DNA of 64,000 nucleotides from Oleiphilus messinensis (GCF_002162375.1 NZ_CP021425.1:1299501-1363500), one strand, 5' to 3'; positions 18,401 through 27,514 are shown, counted from the stretch's first letter. Made by a program: numbers and translations. Notes: generated from the sequence alone by a model not told the origin.

Positions 18401-21400
18401 CGAAACGGCTCTGGAAATTCCGGTGCACCTGATCCCAGCTCAACTTTCAAGGTGGTTGGCGCACCTACGTTAACCATGGTGATCAATAACGATATCGTGG
18501 GGCCAGGGCAGAGTACAACAGCCCAGTTCACCCTGACCTATGACGCCAACGCCCCTGATGCGGTAACGGCGGTGGGTTTCACTGTTGATCTCGATGCCGC
18601 GCTCAGTGGCCTGGTGTCAACCTCTGCGTTGCAGAGCAATGTCTGTGGTGCCGGGTCGAGTGTCAGTGGTACGTCTACCATTACCTTCACTGGCGGTTCC
18701 CTGACTGCGGGTAATTCCTGTAACTTTTCGGTAACGTTACAAACGCCTGCAAATGCGTCGCCAGGTAATGTGACCATCAATACGTCTGCTGTGACGGGAA
18801 CATCCTCAAGTTTAGCAGTTAGTTCTTCGGCGGCGTCCGATGTGCTGACCATATCGGGGCTCACATTCAGTAAACAATTTGTTTCTGACCCGGCGTTGCC
18901 CGGTGGCACCGTGGTATTGCGTTATACCATTGCTAATTCAGGGAGTGCCCTCGCCGCGACCGGGATTCAGTTTACCGATAATCTGGGGGCGGTATTTACG
19001 GGGTATGCCGCGACCGGTACGCTACCCACTACACCTTGCGGTGCCGGATCTACGATATCGGGCACGGGGACGTTAAGCTTTTCAGGGGGGTCATTAGCCT
19101 CTGGAGGTAACTGTTCTTTTGATGTCACCACATTGATACCGGCGAGTACTGCTGTTGGGGACTACACCAGTACCACGAGTACCTTAAGTGCCACGGTTAA
19201 CAGTAATAGTGTGGTCATCGCGGCGGCATCTGACACACTTACACTTGAATTGTTGACAGTACAATTGTCCACATCCGCCACCACGCCAACCTCTGTTTCA
19301 CCGATTCCTGTAGCGATTCAGTTCAGTCGGGCGGTCACGAATTTTGTAATCACTGATCTGGTCGTTGCCAATGGCAGTGCCTCCAATTTTGCGGGGAGTG
19401 GCGCGTCCTATACCGTCGACATTACGCCTGACAGTCAAGGCGCTATTACGGTTGACTTGCCTGCTGGTGTAGTGGATGACGCCGTGGATAGTGTCATAAA
19501 AAACCCTGCAGCCACGCAACTTGAACTTAACTACTCGTTGACGGTACCAGGCGTTGTTATTTCTGCACCGAGTGTGAGTTCTACGCAGACCGGTCCTGTG
19601 AGTTACATTATTACGTATTCCAATGTCACCAGTGTCAATTTGACCAACAGTATGATCACGCTCAACCGTAACGGTACCAATGCAGTGGTCACGGTATTGA
19701 ATGGTACAAGCTTGACCCCAACCGTAGAGCTGTCGTCTATTTCGGGTGAGGGGACTCTGGGGATCTCAATCGCAGCAGGATCTGCCTTAAATGTGAGTCA
19801 AGGCGCACCGGCTGCTGGCCCCAGCTCAACATTTTCTGTAAAAAGCGCTGTTGAGCCTCCCCCGGTAGATGAGTTTGAAGAGGTGTTCTTTACGCCGGGT
19901 GAAACCATAACGGTTACGTCCGATTCTTATGTATTTGGTGCTTCGGGGACAGAAACGGTAATCATTCCTGAAGGGGTGAGCGTAATCGCCGATGCCAACA
20001 TAGAAGGCTTTCAATTCGCCAAGGCATATAGCGAGTACCGGATCTATGTGAAGGGCAGCCAGATTCTGGTTTACGATGGTGCGCAGTCGAATCCGACCTT
20101 GACCCTGAATGGTGTGAATCAAGCGACCACCTTTATTTTTACGGACGACTCATATCAGCTTGAATTGCTTGGATTGAACAACGCGCAAATCAATGGTAAC
20201 CAAATTCCAGTCCTGCCTGGCCCACCCGAATTTCTGGTGCCAGGGCAAACCATTACGTTAAATGAAGACGCTACGATTTATGGCGCTTCCGGTACTGAAA
20301 CGCTTGTTGTTCCAGCAGGAGTTAGAGCAACGGTGGATGCCAATATTGAGCGTGTTCAATTCACCAAGAATCTGGATAGTTACAGATTCGCAGTGGCGGG
20401 CACGGTAATTTCGATCTACGACGGTAGTGACGTCACACCGACTGTCACGTTTCTGGGTCTCAATCAGGCTATTAGCCTGGTCTTCCTCGATGGTTCCTAC
20501 GAACTGGAGCTGCTCGGGTTAGACAGTGCGACGCTTGGAGGGATTACCCTCCCTAATACGCCTTCGTTTATTGCTAACGCCCAAAGCAAGCAAGCGAATC
20601 AGGTTGCTGGTGCGAGTTCACTCAGTGCGGAGTGCGTCACGGAAGCCACGTCAGTGACAACCGAATCACCGGAACTTACTCAATCGTTCTACGATGTCTG
20701 GGGCGAGGCATTGCGTGCGTCGCCTGTTGTGGTTGATCTGGATGGTGATGGCCGCAACGAAATTATCGTTGCTCGAGGCGATCGGGTTGTTGCCTGGCAT
20801 TATGATGGAGAGGTGGTTTTCAATGTAGAGTTGACTGAATCGGACATCGATTTAACCCCGGTAGTTGTGAATTTATTGCCTGACTATCCCGGCCTTGAGC
20901 TGGCTGTTGCTGCAGGGAATAAAATCTTTGCCTGGAATGCCAGGGGCGAAGCATTGAGTGGTTTCCCGTTTGTCTCTGATCAAAAGATCCGTGCTATGCT
21001 CGCAGCGGATGTTACGGGGGATGGTGAGGGCGAGCTTGTTGTGACCACCGTCGCTGATGATGGTGTTACCGAGCAAAGTGCGGTTGTGGCAATCCAGGCA
21101 AATGGATCTGTGGTTGCCAGTCCTTTGGACAATGAATTGGCATTGCCCTGTGTTGAGCATTGCGTGACGCCTGTCGATAATGGCGGTAGCAATCCGCTTC
21201 GCGTAACGGCTGGGGATATCAATACCAATGAGCCTGGTCTGGAGGTGTTGTTCGCTTTAAATGGGAAAATTCATGCCATCTCCAGTCAATCCAGCGACCT
21301 GTGGCAATATGCCTACGACCAGAAACCGGATGTGATTGACTCTGACGCGGAAGCATCTGACGCTACCGAAGAAAAACACTTGGTAAGTGGTGTGACTGTA

Positions 21401-21676
21401 TCTGATCTCAGCAATGACGGCGTCCCGGAAATTCTGTTTGCAACATATTCCAATAATGCAGGCGAAACAGGCCAGCTCATCATCCTGAGCGCAACAGGGG
21501 CACTACAGCACAGTTTGCTTCTACCAAACCAGGGCGCAATGGCTGTGCCCACTGTAGCGGATGTAGACGGCGATGGGCTGTTGGATATCGTGGTCAACTT
21601 GAAAAGCAGTGAGGATGGTTTGCAGCAAGTGCTCGTCTTCAAGGTGCCGGGGTCAGCAAGTCGTTGCTCATTGTAA
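15428..21676 (+). CDS. Giant secreted beta-repeat protein with C-terminal VCBS/FG-GAP region
   Basis: 2082 residues with a signal peptide (MNLQKRLLSLCAFIFLSF...AFA). The body is a chain of Ser/Thr/Gly-rich immunoglobulin-like or DUF11-like beta domains of about 110-130 residues, with repeated signatures such as PGSSATLTFDMTN, GFTVDLN-ALSGL, CGAGSTISGTSTL and ANCSFDVT. A block of 462 codons is duplicated in tandem (17074-18459 and 18460-19845). Each copy also has an Ig-like module, SPIPV-I-FSRPV-NFVVSDLVV. Two copies of a smaller module with VFGASGTETV-IPEGV follow (about 19880-20560). The last 350 residues are VCBS/FG-GAP-like (VVDLDGDGRNEIIVA, VADVDGDGLLDIVV). No sorting signal seen at the C terminus. 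Likely a surface or released adhesin-like protein; ligand unknown. Confidence 0.85.
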   Translation: MNLQKRLLSLCAFIFLSFTANIAFAAPPTFSIAFSPSTIAPGVSSTLTYTIDNSANTVPVSSLSFSNSFPAGMTIADPSVAQTTCLDGTYTAIAGSNSVSFTDYRLGKGESCTLSLKVTSSTPGANVNTTGALSSSEGSAGTANATLTVDSSRPGFSMAFSPSSITPGAVSTLTYTIDNSLNGSNSTFLLFSHTLPSGVTTALSPNVSHTCAAGVITAASSSSSISGAGITVNAGTSCDINVDVTASAAGNYVSTTGDLSSQLSPSTPSGAATASLLVTNPFLYLTLPNAASPGSSATLTFDMTNNDFSRDSATGISFTLDLNTALSGLAATSLPSTGFCGAGSTISGTSTLTISNASLATGANCRFDVTVAIPANAPAGAYTLTTSMLNMSIGSATTKPAVSGTLNIQKAPLLTALFIDDPVGAGEDVTLRYTLTNTDTANMASAISFTEVINDGIGGMVVKTLPAANSCGSGSSFSQIFDNNSGVRTLTISNASLAAGAFCTFDYILTVPDSAVPGTYDFTSSAVSGSVSGNTLYSAAATDTLTVVSAPALTLSVTEDSIQPGNTVTAEFTLNYSANAAANATGVGFTVDLNSALTGLTSTTATQSNICGSGSSFDGTSTLTLTGANLAPGDTCTFSVTLQVPGSATPSTITIPSSSVSATVSSKAVISAAASDTLLITGLSFTHQFIGDPALPGSNVTLRYTITNAATASAASAIQFSHSLTGVLNSLTVTGLPPSGCGGTISGTNNLSFSGGTLASGANCSFDVTLLVPAGASAGTYTSTTSAMSATVDANNTTTNASFDTLSIEKLTVLLSTTASSPTTTSPIPVTIAFSRPVVNFVVSDLVVGNGSTSNFSGSGDTYTVDITPTADGTVTIDLPANVVDDSVDNSVKNPAATQLSLDYSSSTPNPTVSISGPSAAQTISGPVSFTVNYTNADQVNLNTSHVTLNKTGTADGSIAVTNGTTNPATVTVSSITGLGTLGISIAPGTGRNGSGNSGAPDPSSTFKVVGAPTLTMVINNDIVGPGQSTTAQFTLTYDANAPDAVTAVGFTVDLDAALSGLVSTSALQSNVCGAGSSVSGTSTITFTGGSLTAGNSCNFSVTLQTPANASPGNVTINTSAVTGTSSSLAVSSSAASDVLTISGLTFSKQFVSDPALPGGTVVLRYTIANSGSALAATGIQFTDNLGAVFTGYAATGTLPTTPCGAGSTISGTGTLSFSGGSLASGGNCSFDVTTLIPASTAVGDYTSTTSTLSATVNSNSVVIAAASDTLTLELLTVQLSTSATTPTSVSPIPVAIQFSRAVTNFVITDLVVANGSASNFAGSGASYTVDITPDSQGAITVDLPAGVVDDAVDSVIKNPAATQLELNYSLTVPGVVISAPSVSSTQTGPVSYIITYSNVTSVNLTNSMITLNRNGTNAVVTVLNGTSLTPTVELSSISGEGTLGISIAAGSALNVSQGAPAAGPSSTFSVKSAVEPPPVDEFEEVFFTPGETITVTSDSYVFGASGTETVIIPEGVSVIADANIEGFQFAKAYSEYRIYVKGSQILVYDGAQSNPTLTLNGVNQATTFIFTDDSYQLELLGLNNAQINGNQIPVLPGPPEFLVPGQTITLNEDATIYGASGTETLVVPAGVRATVDANIERVQFTKNLDSYRFAVAGTVISIYDGSDVTPTVTFLGLNQAISLVFLDGSYELELLGLDSATLGGITLPNTPSFIANAQSKQANQVAGASSLSAECVTEATSVTTESPELTQSFYDVWGEALRASPVVVDLDGDGRNEIIVARGDRVVAWHYDGEVVFNVELTESDIDLTPVVVNLLPDYPGLELAVAAGNKIFAWNARGEALSGFPFVSDQKIRAMLAADVTGDGEGELVVTTVADDGVTEQSAVVAIQANGSVVASPLDNELALPCVEHCVTPVDNGGSNPLRVTAGDINTNEPGLEVLFALNGKIHAISSQSSDLWQYAYDQKPDVIDSDAEASDATEEKHLVSGVTVSDLSNDGVPEILFATYSNNAGETGQLIILSATGALQHSLLLPNQGAMAVPTVADVDGDGLLDIVVNLKSSEDGLQQVLVFKVPGSASRCSL

Positions 21677-21679
21677 TTT

Positions 21680-21716
21680 GAGCAGCAACGCATCGGGGCG
21701 AAAAAATAGCGCTGGC
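21680..21716 (+). repeat. Fragment of the palindromic element found at 41458-41728
   Basis: 37 bp identical to 41553-41589 (GAGCAGCAACGCATCGG... through ...AATAGCGCTGGC), with weaker similarity for another 25 bp (ATTGAGCCTGAA). It begins 3 bp after the stop codon of the giant protein gene. The terminal inverted repeats of the full element are absent, so this is a decayed or partial copy. Confidence 0.85.
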
Positions 21717-21859
21717 TCTAAGGATTGAGCCTGAAGGTCAATTCAGATTGGAATTTGATAATGCTGTGGCGGAACAAGCAAGGTGGTTTTGATTGCTTCA
21801 GGTTCGAACAATAGCAAGTGCAGGTTCAGGAAGGCATTGTTTCAACAGGAAACAGGCAT

Positions 21860-21892
21860 AAAAAAAGCCCAGTCTTTTCAGACTGGGCTTTT
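21860..21892 (-). terminator. Intrinsic terminator after tRNA-Met
   Basis: A 12-bp perfect stem (AAAGCCCAGTCT/AGACTGGGCTTT) with a four-base loop. Read on the - strand it is followed by seven T, directly downstream of the tRNA. On the + strand it has a shorter T run and could also stop transcripts of the giant protein gene. Confidence 0.85.
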
Positions 21893-21900
21893 GGAATACG

Positions 21901-21977
21901 TGGTAGCAAGGGGCGGATTCGAACCGCCGACCCCAGCATTATGAGTGCTGTGCTCTAACCAACTGAGCTACCTTGCC
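21901..21977 (-). tRNA. tRNA-Met (CAT)
   Basis: 77 nt with encoded CCA. Acceptor GGCAAGG/CCTTGCT (a G-U pair at 1-72), D-arm GCTCAGTTGGTTAGAGC, anticodon loop CTCATAA with CAT, and T-loop TTCGAAT. The features match elongator Met tRNA; a lysidine-modified Ile-CAT tRNA is less likely. Confidence 0.9.
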
Positions 21978-22062
21978 ACATCAATTTGAGGCGCGTATTT
22001 TGTGTTTTTTGCGGTGGATTGTCAACACTTAAATACGCTTTTTCCTCAAAAAATTTAAATTA

Positions 22063-23154
22063 TCAAACGTTGAAGCGGAAGTGGACGACGTCACCGTCTT
22101 TGACGATGTAGTCTTTACCTTCCAGGCGCCATTTTCCAGCTTCTTTTGCACCTTGCTCACCGTTGTAGTGAACAAAATCATCATAACCGACGACTTCTGC
22201 ACGGATGAAGCCTTTTTTGAAGTCGGTGTGGATCACGCCGGCGGCATCTGGTGCGGTTGCGCCGATGGGCATAGTCCAGGCACGAACTTCTTTTACACCT
22301 GCAGTGAAGTAGGTTTGCAGACCCAATAACTCATATCCCGCTCGGATTACGCGATCCAGGCCGGGTTCTTCCATGCCCAGATCAGCAAGGAATTCTGCTT
22401 TTTCTTCGTCTTCCAGCTCGGCAATTTCGGCTTCCAGTTTATTGCAGATGGGTACCACAACAGCGTTTTCGGCCTCGGCAATGGCTTTTACCCGATCCAG
22501 GTAGGGGTTGTTTTCAAAGCCCTCTTCATCAACATTGGCGATGTACATGGTCGGTTTTACGGTCAGTAAGCAGAGTTCCTTGATCTGCGCCATATCCTCC
22601 GGTTCCAGCTTGAGCATGCGAACGGGTTTTGCTTCGTTCAAGTGGGGCTCAAGTTTTTGCAGAACGGCCAATTGGGCTTTTGCATCCTTGTCGCCGCTGT
22701 TGGCAACGCGGATTACGCGTTTGATGGCTTTTTCAACGGTATCCAGGTCGGCAAGTGCCAGTTCGGTATTAATAACTTCGATATCGGCTTCCGGGTTTAC
22801 ATGGTTTGCTACGTGCACCACGTTTTCATCTTCAAAGCAGCGGACAACGTGGGCAATTGCATCGGTTTCCCGAATATTGGCGAGGAACTGGTTGCCCAGG
22901 CCTTCACCCTTGGAGGCACCCGCAACCAGACCGGCGATATCGACAAATTCCATGGTCGTGGCAATAGTGCGTTCCGGCTTTACGATTTCGGCCAGTTTGT
23001 TTAACCGTGGGTCTGGCATGGCGACCACCCCGGCATTCGGCTCGATGGTGCAGAAGGGGAAGTTTTCTGCGCCGATTCCGGCTTTGGTCAGTGCGTTAAA
23101 AAGTGTTGATTTTCCGACATTGGGCAAGCCAACGATGCCACAATTAAAACCCAT
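22063..23154 (-). CDS. ychF: Redox-regulated ATPase YchF/OLA1
   Basis: 363 residues, the normal length. It starts at ATG 23154 with GAGG 8 bp upstream; the longer open frame adds no conserved sequence. The G1 motif GLPNVGKST, the family-specific [29 protein letters not shown] and the C-terminal TGS-like domain ([13 protein letters not shown]) are all present. YchF is an ATP-preferring Obg-class P-loop protein that associates with ribosomes and affects the stress response. It is in the conserved order ychF-pth-rplY-prs seen in pseudomonads, 118 bp after pth. Confidence 0.96.
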   Translation of the reverse strand: MGFNCGIVGLPNVGKSTLFNALTKAGIGAENFPFCTIEPNAGVVAMPDPRLNKLAEIVKPERTIATTMEFVDIAGLVAGASKGEGLGNQFLANIRETDAIAHVVRCFEDENVVHVANHVNPEADIEVINTELALADLDTVEKAIKRVIRVANSGDKDAKAQLAVLQKLEPHLNEAKPVRMLKLEPEDMAQIKELCLLTVKPTMYIANVDEEGFENNPYLDRVKAIAEAENAVVVPICNKLEAEIAELEDEEKAEFLADLGMEEPGLDRVIRAGYELLGLQTYFTAGVKEVRAWTMPIGATAPDAAGVIHTDFKKGFIRAEVVGYDDFVHYNGEQGAKEAGKWRLEGKDYIVKDGDVVHFRFNV

Positions 23155-23272
23155 AGTAGACCTCAATAAATCGATGTTCTGTGAATGCGCTGAAAAAATG
23201 AGCGCCATTATACCTGTATTGGTATCGGCTTTGAATTGCTATTTCCGGGCTTGGATTGTTTGCTTTCCGGTG

Positions 23273-23857
23273 TTATTCGGGCTTATAGGAATTAATGCGT
23301 TGCGTGGCTTTGGCTATTTCGCCTTCTACCAGCATTGATAGTGCGCGATCAACCTCATCGAAACTGGCCTCCAGTTTCTGGGTTTCTGATTTGCCCAGCT
23401 GTCCTAAAACGAAGCCAACGACTTTTTCTTTGCTACCAGGATGGTCGATCCCCAGGCGTAAGCGGTAGAAGTCTTTGTTACCACCCAGTGCTTTTATAAT
23501 ATCGCGCAATCCATTGTGTCCGCCGTGGCCGCCACCCAGTTTTACCTTCACCGCACCGCACGGGATATCCAGTTCATCGTGAGCAACCAGTACTTCGTCA
23601 GCGTTAATCTTCAGGTAATTACAGAGTGCCTGAACAGCCATTCCACTCCGATTCATAAAAGTGGTTGGGTTTAGCAGGTGAAGGTCTTGTCCGGAAATAC
23701 TGATCTTGGCGTACAGGCCGTGGAACTTTTTATCCGGACGCAGAGTCGTGCCAAATTGGCGGCAGAGGTATTCGACAAATAACGCTCCGGCGTTGTGTCG
23801 GGTGCTGGCGTATTCACTGCCCGGATTACCCAGGCCAACGATGAGTTTAATTGACAT
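23273..23857 (-). CDS. pth: Peptidyl-tRNA hydrolase
   Basis: 194 residues. It has the Pth signatures VGLGNPGSEYASTRHNAG (with the catalytic His), a PTTFMNRSG loop, and HDELDIPCG.VK.K.GGGHGGHNGLRDI. It recycles peptidyl-tRNA released from stalled ribosomes. ATG at 23857 is correctly placed for the conserved N-terminal IKLIVGLGNPG. It follows rplY by 111 bp, with an intrinsic terminator in the gap. Confidence 0.96.
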   Translation of the reverse strand: MSIKLIVGLGNPGSEYASTRHNAGALFVEYLCRQFGTTLRPDKKFHGLYAKISISGQDLHLLNPTTFMNRSGMAVQALCNYLKINADEVLVAHDELDIPCGAVKVKLGGGHGGHNGLRDIIKALGGNKDFYRLRLGIDHPGSKEKVVGFVLGQLGKSETQKLEASFDEVDRALSMLVEGEIAKATQRINSYKPE

Positions 23858-23888
23858 GGCTGGTTTCTTTTTGGTGAATTCAAATGTT

Positions 23889-23930
23889 AAAAAAGCGCGT
23901 TTACACTGGGTAAGCGCGCTTTTTTATTGT
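23889..23930 (-). terminator. Intrinsic terminator after rplY
   Basis: GC-rich stem around GCGCG...CGCGC flanked by A6 and T6 runs, so it works on paper in both directions. On the - strand it follows the rplY stop by about 40 bp and precedes pth. Confidence 0.8.
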
Positions 23931-23968
23931 GCTTATGACTGAGCCGGGAAGGAGTCAGATGGTGAAGA

Positions 23969-24592
23969 TTACTCTTCGCCTGCTTCCTCTTCTTCGTCAG
24001 CTTTAGCACCTTTAGGCTTGTGTACAGACACAACTGGCAGGTCGTGATCTTCGCCTTGTTGCAGTGCTGCAATGGTAACGCCTGCTGGCACGGTCAGGTC
24101 GGTAAGGTGAACGATTTGCTCAGCTTCAACGTCTGTCATATCGACTTCGATGAATTCTGGCAGATCACCTGGCAGACAGATCACTTCAACTTCAGTCATC
24201 TGGTGAGAGATCACACCACCACCGGTTTTTACGCCTGCGCATGCTGCTTCATTGATGAAGTGCAGTGGTACATTAACGTGGATCGCGTGGTCTTTGCTAA
24301 CACGCAAGAAGTCAGCGTGAGTCACGTCATTGCTTGCTGGGTGACGTTGCAGATCTTTCAGGATTGCAGACTCAGATTTGCCATCGTAGTTGATGGTCAG
24401 AATGTGAGAGTAGAAACCTTCATTGTTCAGAGATTGCATGATTTTGTTCAGTGCAAGGCTCAGCATAACAGGTTCTTTGTTTTCACCGTACAGGATGGCA
24501 GGAACTTTATTTTCAAGACGACGCAGGCGGCGGCTCGCACCTTTCCCTTTGTCTGCTCGAAGTTCTGCTTCGACTACGTATTCATTGCTCAT
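23969..24592 (-). CDS. rplY: 50S ribosomal protein L25/general stress protein Ctc
   Basis: 207 residues, the long CTC-type form: an N-terminal L25 domain ([28 protein letters not shown]) binding 5S rRNA, and a C-terminal TL5-like beta domain, ending in an acidic tail (DEEEEAGEE). The start ATG at 24592 has AAAGGAAA 5 bp upstream; the longer open frame runs into the upstream terminator hairpin and is not coding. It follows prs by 133 bp. Confidence 0.95.
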   Translation of the reverse strand: MSNEYVVEAELRADKGKGASRRLRRLENKVPAILYGENKEPVMLSLALNKIMQSLNNEGFYSHILTINYDGKSESAILKDLQRHPASNDVTHADFLRVSKDHAIHVNVPLHFINEAACAGVKTGGGVISHQMTEVEVICLPGDLPEFIEVDMTDVEAEQIVHLTDLTVPAGVTIAALQQGEDHDLPVVSVHKPKGAKADEEEEAGEE

Positions 24593-24605
24593 TGCGATTT
24601 CCTTT

Positions 24606-24643
24606 AAAATAAAATACCGGCAATTTGCGACCAATTGCCGGTT
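24606..24643 (-). terminator. Intrinsic terminator between prs and rplY
   Basis: Perfect 9-bp stem CCGGCAATT/AATTGCCGG with a seven-base loop. On the - strand it is followed by ATTTTATTTTA, then the rplY Shine-Dalgarno within about 10 bp. Its position in the rplY leader means rplY expression depends on read-through or an undetected promoter. Confidence 0.7.
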
Positions 24644-24725
24644 CTAAGATACCTTGTTAATCGGCTGGCACTGGGTAGTGCTGCGCGCTCGACCCTCAAG
24701 GCTGTATTGGCAATATCGACGGGTA

Positions 24726-25670
24726 TCAGTCGAACATTGCGCTAATGGATTCTTCGTTACAAATCCGACGAATAGACTCAGCCAGTAAGCCCGACATCGA
24801 AAGGACTCGGATTTTAGCACAATTCTGGCCTTTGTCACTAAGTGGGATTGTATCGGTGATAACCAGTTCATCCAGTTTGGAAGCACTGATATTATCTATC
24901 GCAGGGCCGGAGAGAACCGGGTGCGTAATGTAAGCGACGACTCGTTCTGCACCGTGTTCTTTCAGTGCGTCTGCGGCTTTACATAGCGTGCCGGCAGTAT
25001 CGACGATATCGTCTACGAGAATACAGGTTTTACCCGCCACGTCACCAATGATATGCATTACTTGAGAAACATTGGCTTTCGGACGCCGTTTGTCGATGAT
25101 GGCTAAATCCGCATCATCCAGGCGTTTGGCCATGGCGCGGGCACGGACTACGCCACCCACATCGGGCGATACAACGACAAAGTTATCGTAGCGCTGGCGC
25201 TCGATGTCATCGATCAATGTCGGTGTTGCGTAAATATTGTCTACCGGGATATCAAAGAAACCCTGAATCTGATCAGCGTGGAGGTCAACGGTCAACAAGC
25301 GGTTGATGCCAACTCCGGTCATCATATCGGCAACGACTTTGGCGCTTATCGGGACGCGCATTGAGCGTACGCGACGATCCTGGCGAGCGTAACCGAAATA
25401 GGGCACTACAGCGGTAATTCGGCTTGCAGAAGCGCGACGCAACGCATCGGCCATGACGATCAATTCCATGAGGTTGTCATTGGTCGGAGCGCAAGTAGGC
25501 TGAATAATAAAAACGTCACGGCCGCGCACGTTCTCATTGATTTCTACTGAGATTTCACCATCACTAAATTGATCGACAACAGCGTCGCCCATCGGGATGT
25601 GCAGGGTGTTCACAACAAGTTTGGCGAGATCCGGATTGGCATTGCCGGCAAAAACCATCAACTTGGACAC
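24726..25670 (-). CDS. prs: Ribose-phosphate pyrophosphokinase
   Basis: 314 residues from GTG at 25670, which has AAAGGA 8 bp upstream. The longer open frame runs into tRNA-Gln and is rejected. It makes PRPP from ribose-5-phosphate and ATP for purine, pyrimidine, His, Trp and NAD synthesis. Motifs: [16 protein letters not shown], the catalytic loop RQDRR, the PRPP-binding [12 protein letters not shown]-type loop, and KRRP. It is directly downstream of tRNA-Gln, as in pseudomonads. Confidence 0.97.
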   Translation of the reverse strand: MSKLMVFAGNANPDLAKLVVNTLHIPMGDAVVDQFSDGEISVEINENVRGRDVFIIQPTCAPTNDNLMELIVMADALRRASASRITAVVPYFGYARQDRRVRSMRVPISAKVVADMMTGVGINRLLTVDLHADQIQGFFDIPVDNIYATPTLIDDIERQRYDNFVVVSPDVGGVVRARAMAKRLDDADLAIIDKRRPKANVSQVMHIIGDVAGKTCILVDDIVDTAGTLCKAADALKEHGAERVVAYITHPVLSGPAIDNISASKLDELVITDTIPLSDKGQNCAKIRVLSMSGLLAESIRRICNEESISAMFD

Positions 25671-25724
25671 GGTGGTTTCCTTTGATTGATCTGTAGTATT
25701 CAAGGGGATTTCTGAGAGAGAAAG

Positions 25725-25799
25725 TGGCTGGGGTGGCTGGATTCGAACCAACGCATGCCAGGATCAAAACCTGGTGCCTTACCGCTTGGCGACACCCCA
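25725..25799 (-). tRNA. tRNA-Gln (TTG)
   Basis: 75 nt with encoded CCA. Acceptor TGGGGTG/CACCCCA, anticodon loop TTTTGAT with TTG, T-loop TTCGAAT. It lies between ispE and prs and is probably co-transcribed with them. Confidence 0.93.
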
Positions 25800-25818
25800 G
25801 TAAAAAGTTTCATAGTCG

Positions 25819-26706
25819 CTATGTGACCATAATATTCAGACTGCTACAAGTTGGAGACTTATTAATTCCCTTAGCAATGAATCCGCTCAGTGAGTCTGGT
25901 CGCTGAGACCATACCGTATTTGCGTCTTCTTTGCTAGAAAATTTTGCAAAAATACAAGAACCTGTTCCTGTAAGTTTGGCTCTTCCAAACTGGCCAAGCC
26001 AGCTTAGTGCCTGTTCAACCTCTGGGTAGAGATGTTTAACAACAGGCTCGCAGTCGTTTCCGAGTTCTGCGACGTCTCCCTCAAGAGCGGGCGCTATTCT
26101 CATCTTTTGCGTGTCTCTTGTCAACACTTTATTTGAAAAAATTTTCTTTGTGTTGATTTCGCATTGCGGTTTGAGCACAACAAACCAGTATTCCGGGAGT
26201 TCAATGGGGGTGAGTTGCTCGCCGATTCCTTCGGCCCAAGCGGTGTGCCCCAGTACAAATACCGGAACATCGGCACCCAGTTTGACCCCTATGGCCCTGA
26301 GTTCATCTGTACTGAGGTGCAGGCCCCAGAGCTGGTTCAGTACCAATAAAGTGGTTGCAGCGTTGGAGCTGCCGCCACCGACACCTCCACCCATTGGCAG
26401 TATTTTATCCAGGGTGATGTGCGCGCCTTTGGGGGGCAATCGTTTTTCTTGTGAAAACCTTTCCTGTAGCAGTTTCGCAGCTTTGATAATCAGGTTGTCT
26501 TCGCTGGGGACGCCGGGCAGGTCGGGTGTGAGCGTGATCTTGGGGTTATCCGTCACCGTGAATGACATGCGGTCGCCGTAGTCGAGGAGCTGGAACACGG
26601 TTTGTAATTCGTGGTAGCCATCGTCACGTTGACCGTTAATATGTAAAAACAAATTTAATTTGGCTGGGGCAATGGTTTCGAATGATTGTTGGCTTGATAA
26701 AGTCAT
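25819..26706 (-). CDS. ispE: 4-diphosphocytidyl-2-C-methyl-D-erythritol kinase
   Basis: 295 residues. A GHMP kinase of the MEP isoprenoid pathway that phosphorylates the 2-hydroxyl of CDP-methylerythritol. Motifs: APAKLNLFLHI.G.R.DGYHEL at the N terminus, the ATP loop PMGGGVGGGSSNAAT, and the C-terminal KLTGTGSCIFA. The order lolB-ispE-tRNA-Gln-prs matches pseudomonads. It is 59 bp after lolB. Confidence 0.96.
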   Translation of the reverse strand: MTLSSQQSFETIAPAKLNLFLHINGQRDDGYHELQTVFQLLDYGDRMSFTVTDNPKITLTPDLPGVPSEDNLIIKAAKLLQERFSQEKRLPPKGAHITLDKILPMGGGVGGGSSNAATTLLVLNQLWGLHLSTDELRAIGVKLGADVPVFVLGHTAWAEGIGEQLTPIELPEYWFVVLKPQCEINTKKIFSNKVLTRDTQKMRIAPALEGDVAELGNDCEPVVKHLYPEVEQALSWLGQFGRAKLTGTGSCIFAKFSSKEDANTVWSQRPDSLSGFIAKGINKSPTCSSLNIMVT

Positions 26707-26765
26707 GGTTAGGTTTTCAGTTTATTATCAGGGGAACCTGAGATGGTCTGTGTACTTTCAGTCAA

Positions 26766-27437
26766 TCACAGTAGTTGCCATTGATTTATCACAATGATAA
26801 TCCGGCGCTCGCCATCGGTAATCGTAATTTTAGCGGGTAGTGGATAGTCTCCGACCTCCAGGAAATTGCGGTAGGTTACTGTCCAGCCGGATTGTTCCAC
26901 ATGTGCAAGCCGGCCTTCGGCTGTGAATTCAAGGCGGTAGGGTGAGCCAGGAGAGGGGATACCCTTCACCCAGTCTGCGATGTAGGCAAGTGGCAATGTC
27001 CAGCCGGCGTGTTGTTCCAGCAAGCTTTCAGGGTCATCGGAGTAGATATTTTGTTCGTCTGAGTCGGATAACAATATATAGTCGAGGTTGCCCTCTATAT
27101 GTATTGCTCCCATGCCTAGCAGTAATGATGACAGGTCGATATTGTAGTGGTCACCTCGTTGCGACCAGTTATTTATCGCCGCACTCTCGGATTGACCAGG
27201 CTGTCGAATTCCGATCTTACCGTTGATGCTCCAGTGTGTTAGCGTGCTCAGCATTCGATGTTGCATTGGCCAGGTTTCTGGAACGACCGAGTTGGTTATC
27301 AGAGGTTCCTGTGTGCTTATCAAGGAACAGCCGTGGAGGACGTTAACCAGTAGTGTCGCTGTGATGAGCTTCAAAAGCAGCTTGCGGGTGTCGTTTCGAA
27401 GGCGGTTTTTGTGTCTCAGGAAGTCATTTGCGGGCAC
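26766..27437 (-). CDS. lolB: Outer-membrane lipoprotein LolB
   Basis: 223 residues. The N terminus has a basic stretch, a hydrophobic helix and lipobox LHGC (Cys near residue 37), so it is a lipoprotein. The domain has the LolB features: WSINGKIGIR, NNWSQRGDHYNIDLSSLLLGMGAIHIEG, WVKGIPSP and a late LPAKITI. LolB receives lipoproteins from LolA and inserts them in the outer membrane. A short terminator-like hairpin and the TPR gene lie upstream. Confidence 0.93.
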   Translation of the reverse strand: MPANDFLRHKNRLRNDTRKLLLKLITATLLVNVLHGCSLISTQEPLITNSVVPETWPMQHRMLSTLTHWSINGKIGIRQPGQSESAAINNWSQRGDHYNIDLSSLLLGMGAIHIEGNLDYILLSDSDEQNIYSDDPESLLEQHAGWTLPLAYIADWVKGIPSPGSPYRLEFTAEGRLAHVEQSGWTVTYRNFLEVGDYPLPAKITITDGERRIIIVINQWQLL

Positions 27438-27492
27438 GGCTGAATCTCGATGATATGCTTTTGCATTGATAATGTGGATCTAGAAAAGATGT

Positions 27493-27514
27493 AGGCAGGG
27501 AAGAGCCCCTGCCT
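27493..27514 (-). terminator. Hairpin after the TPR lipoprotein gene
   Basis: An 8-bp stem AGGCAGGG/CCCTGCCT, 15 bp past the stop of the TPR gene on the - strand. The T-rich stretch after it (ATCTTTT) is weak, so termination may be partial, allowing read-through to lolB. Confidence 0.45.

Noticed and set aside
24593-24634. Upstream extension of rplY and similar long starts (ychF 23208, prs 25751, lasso cobS 8532)
   Set aside because: The extra residues are not conserved in family members and overlap hairpins or tRNA; nearer starts have good Shine-Dalgarno sites.
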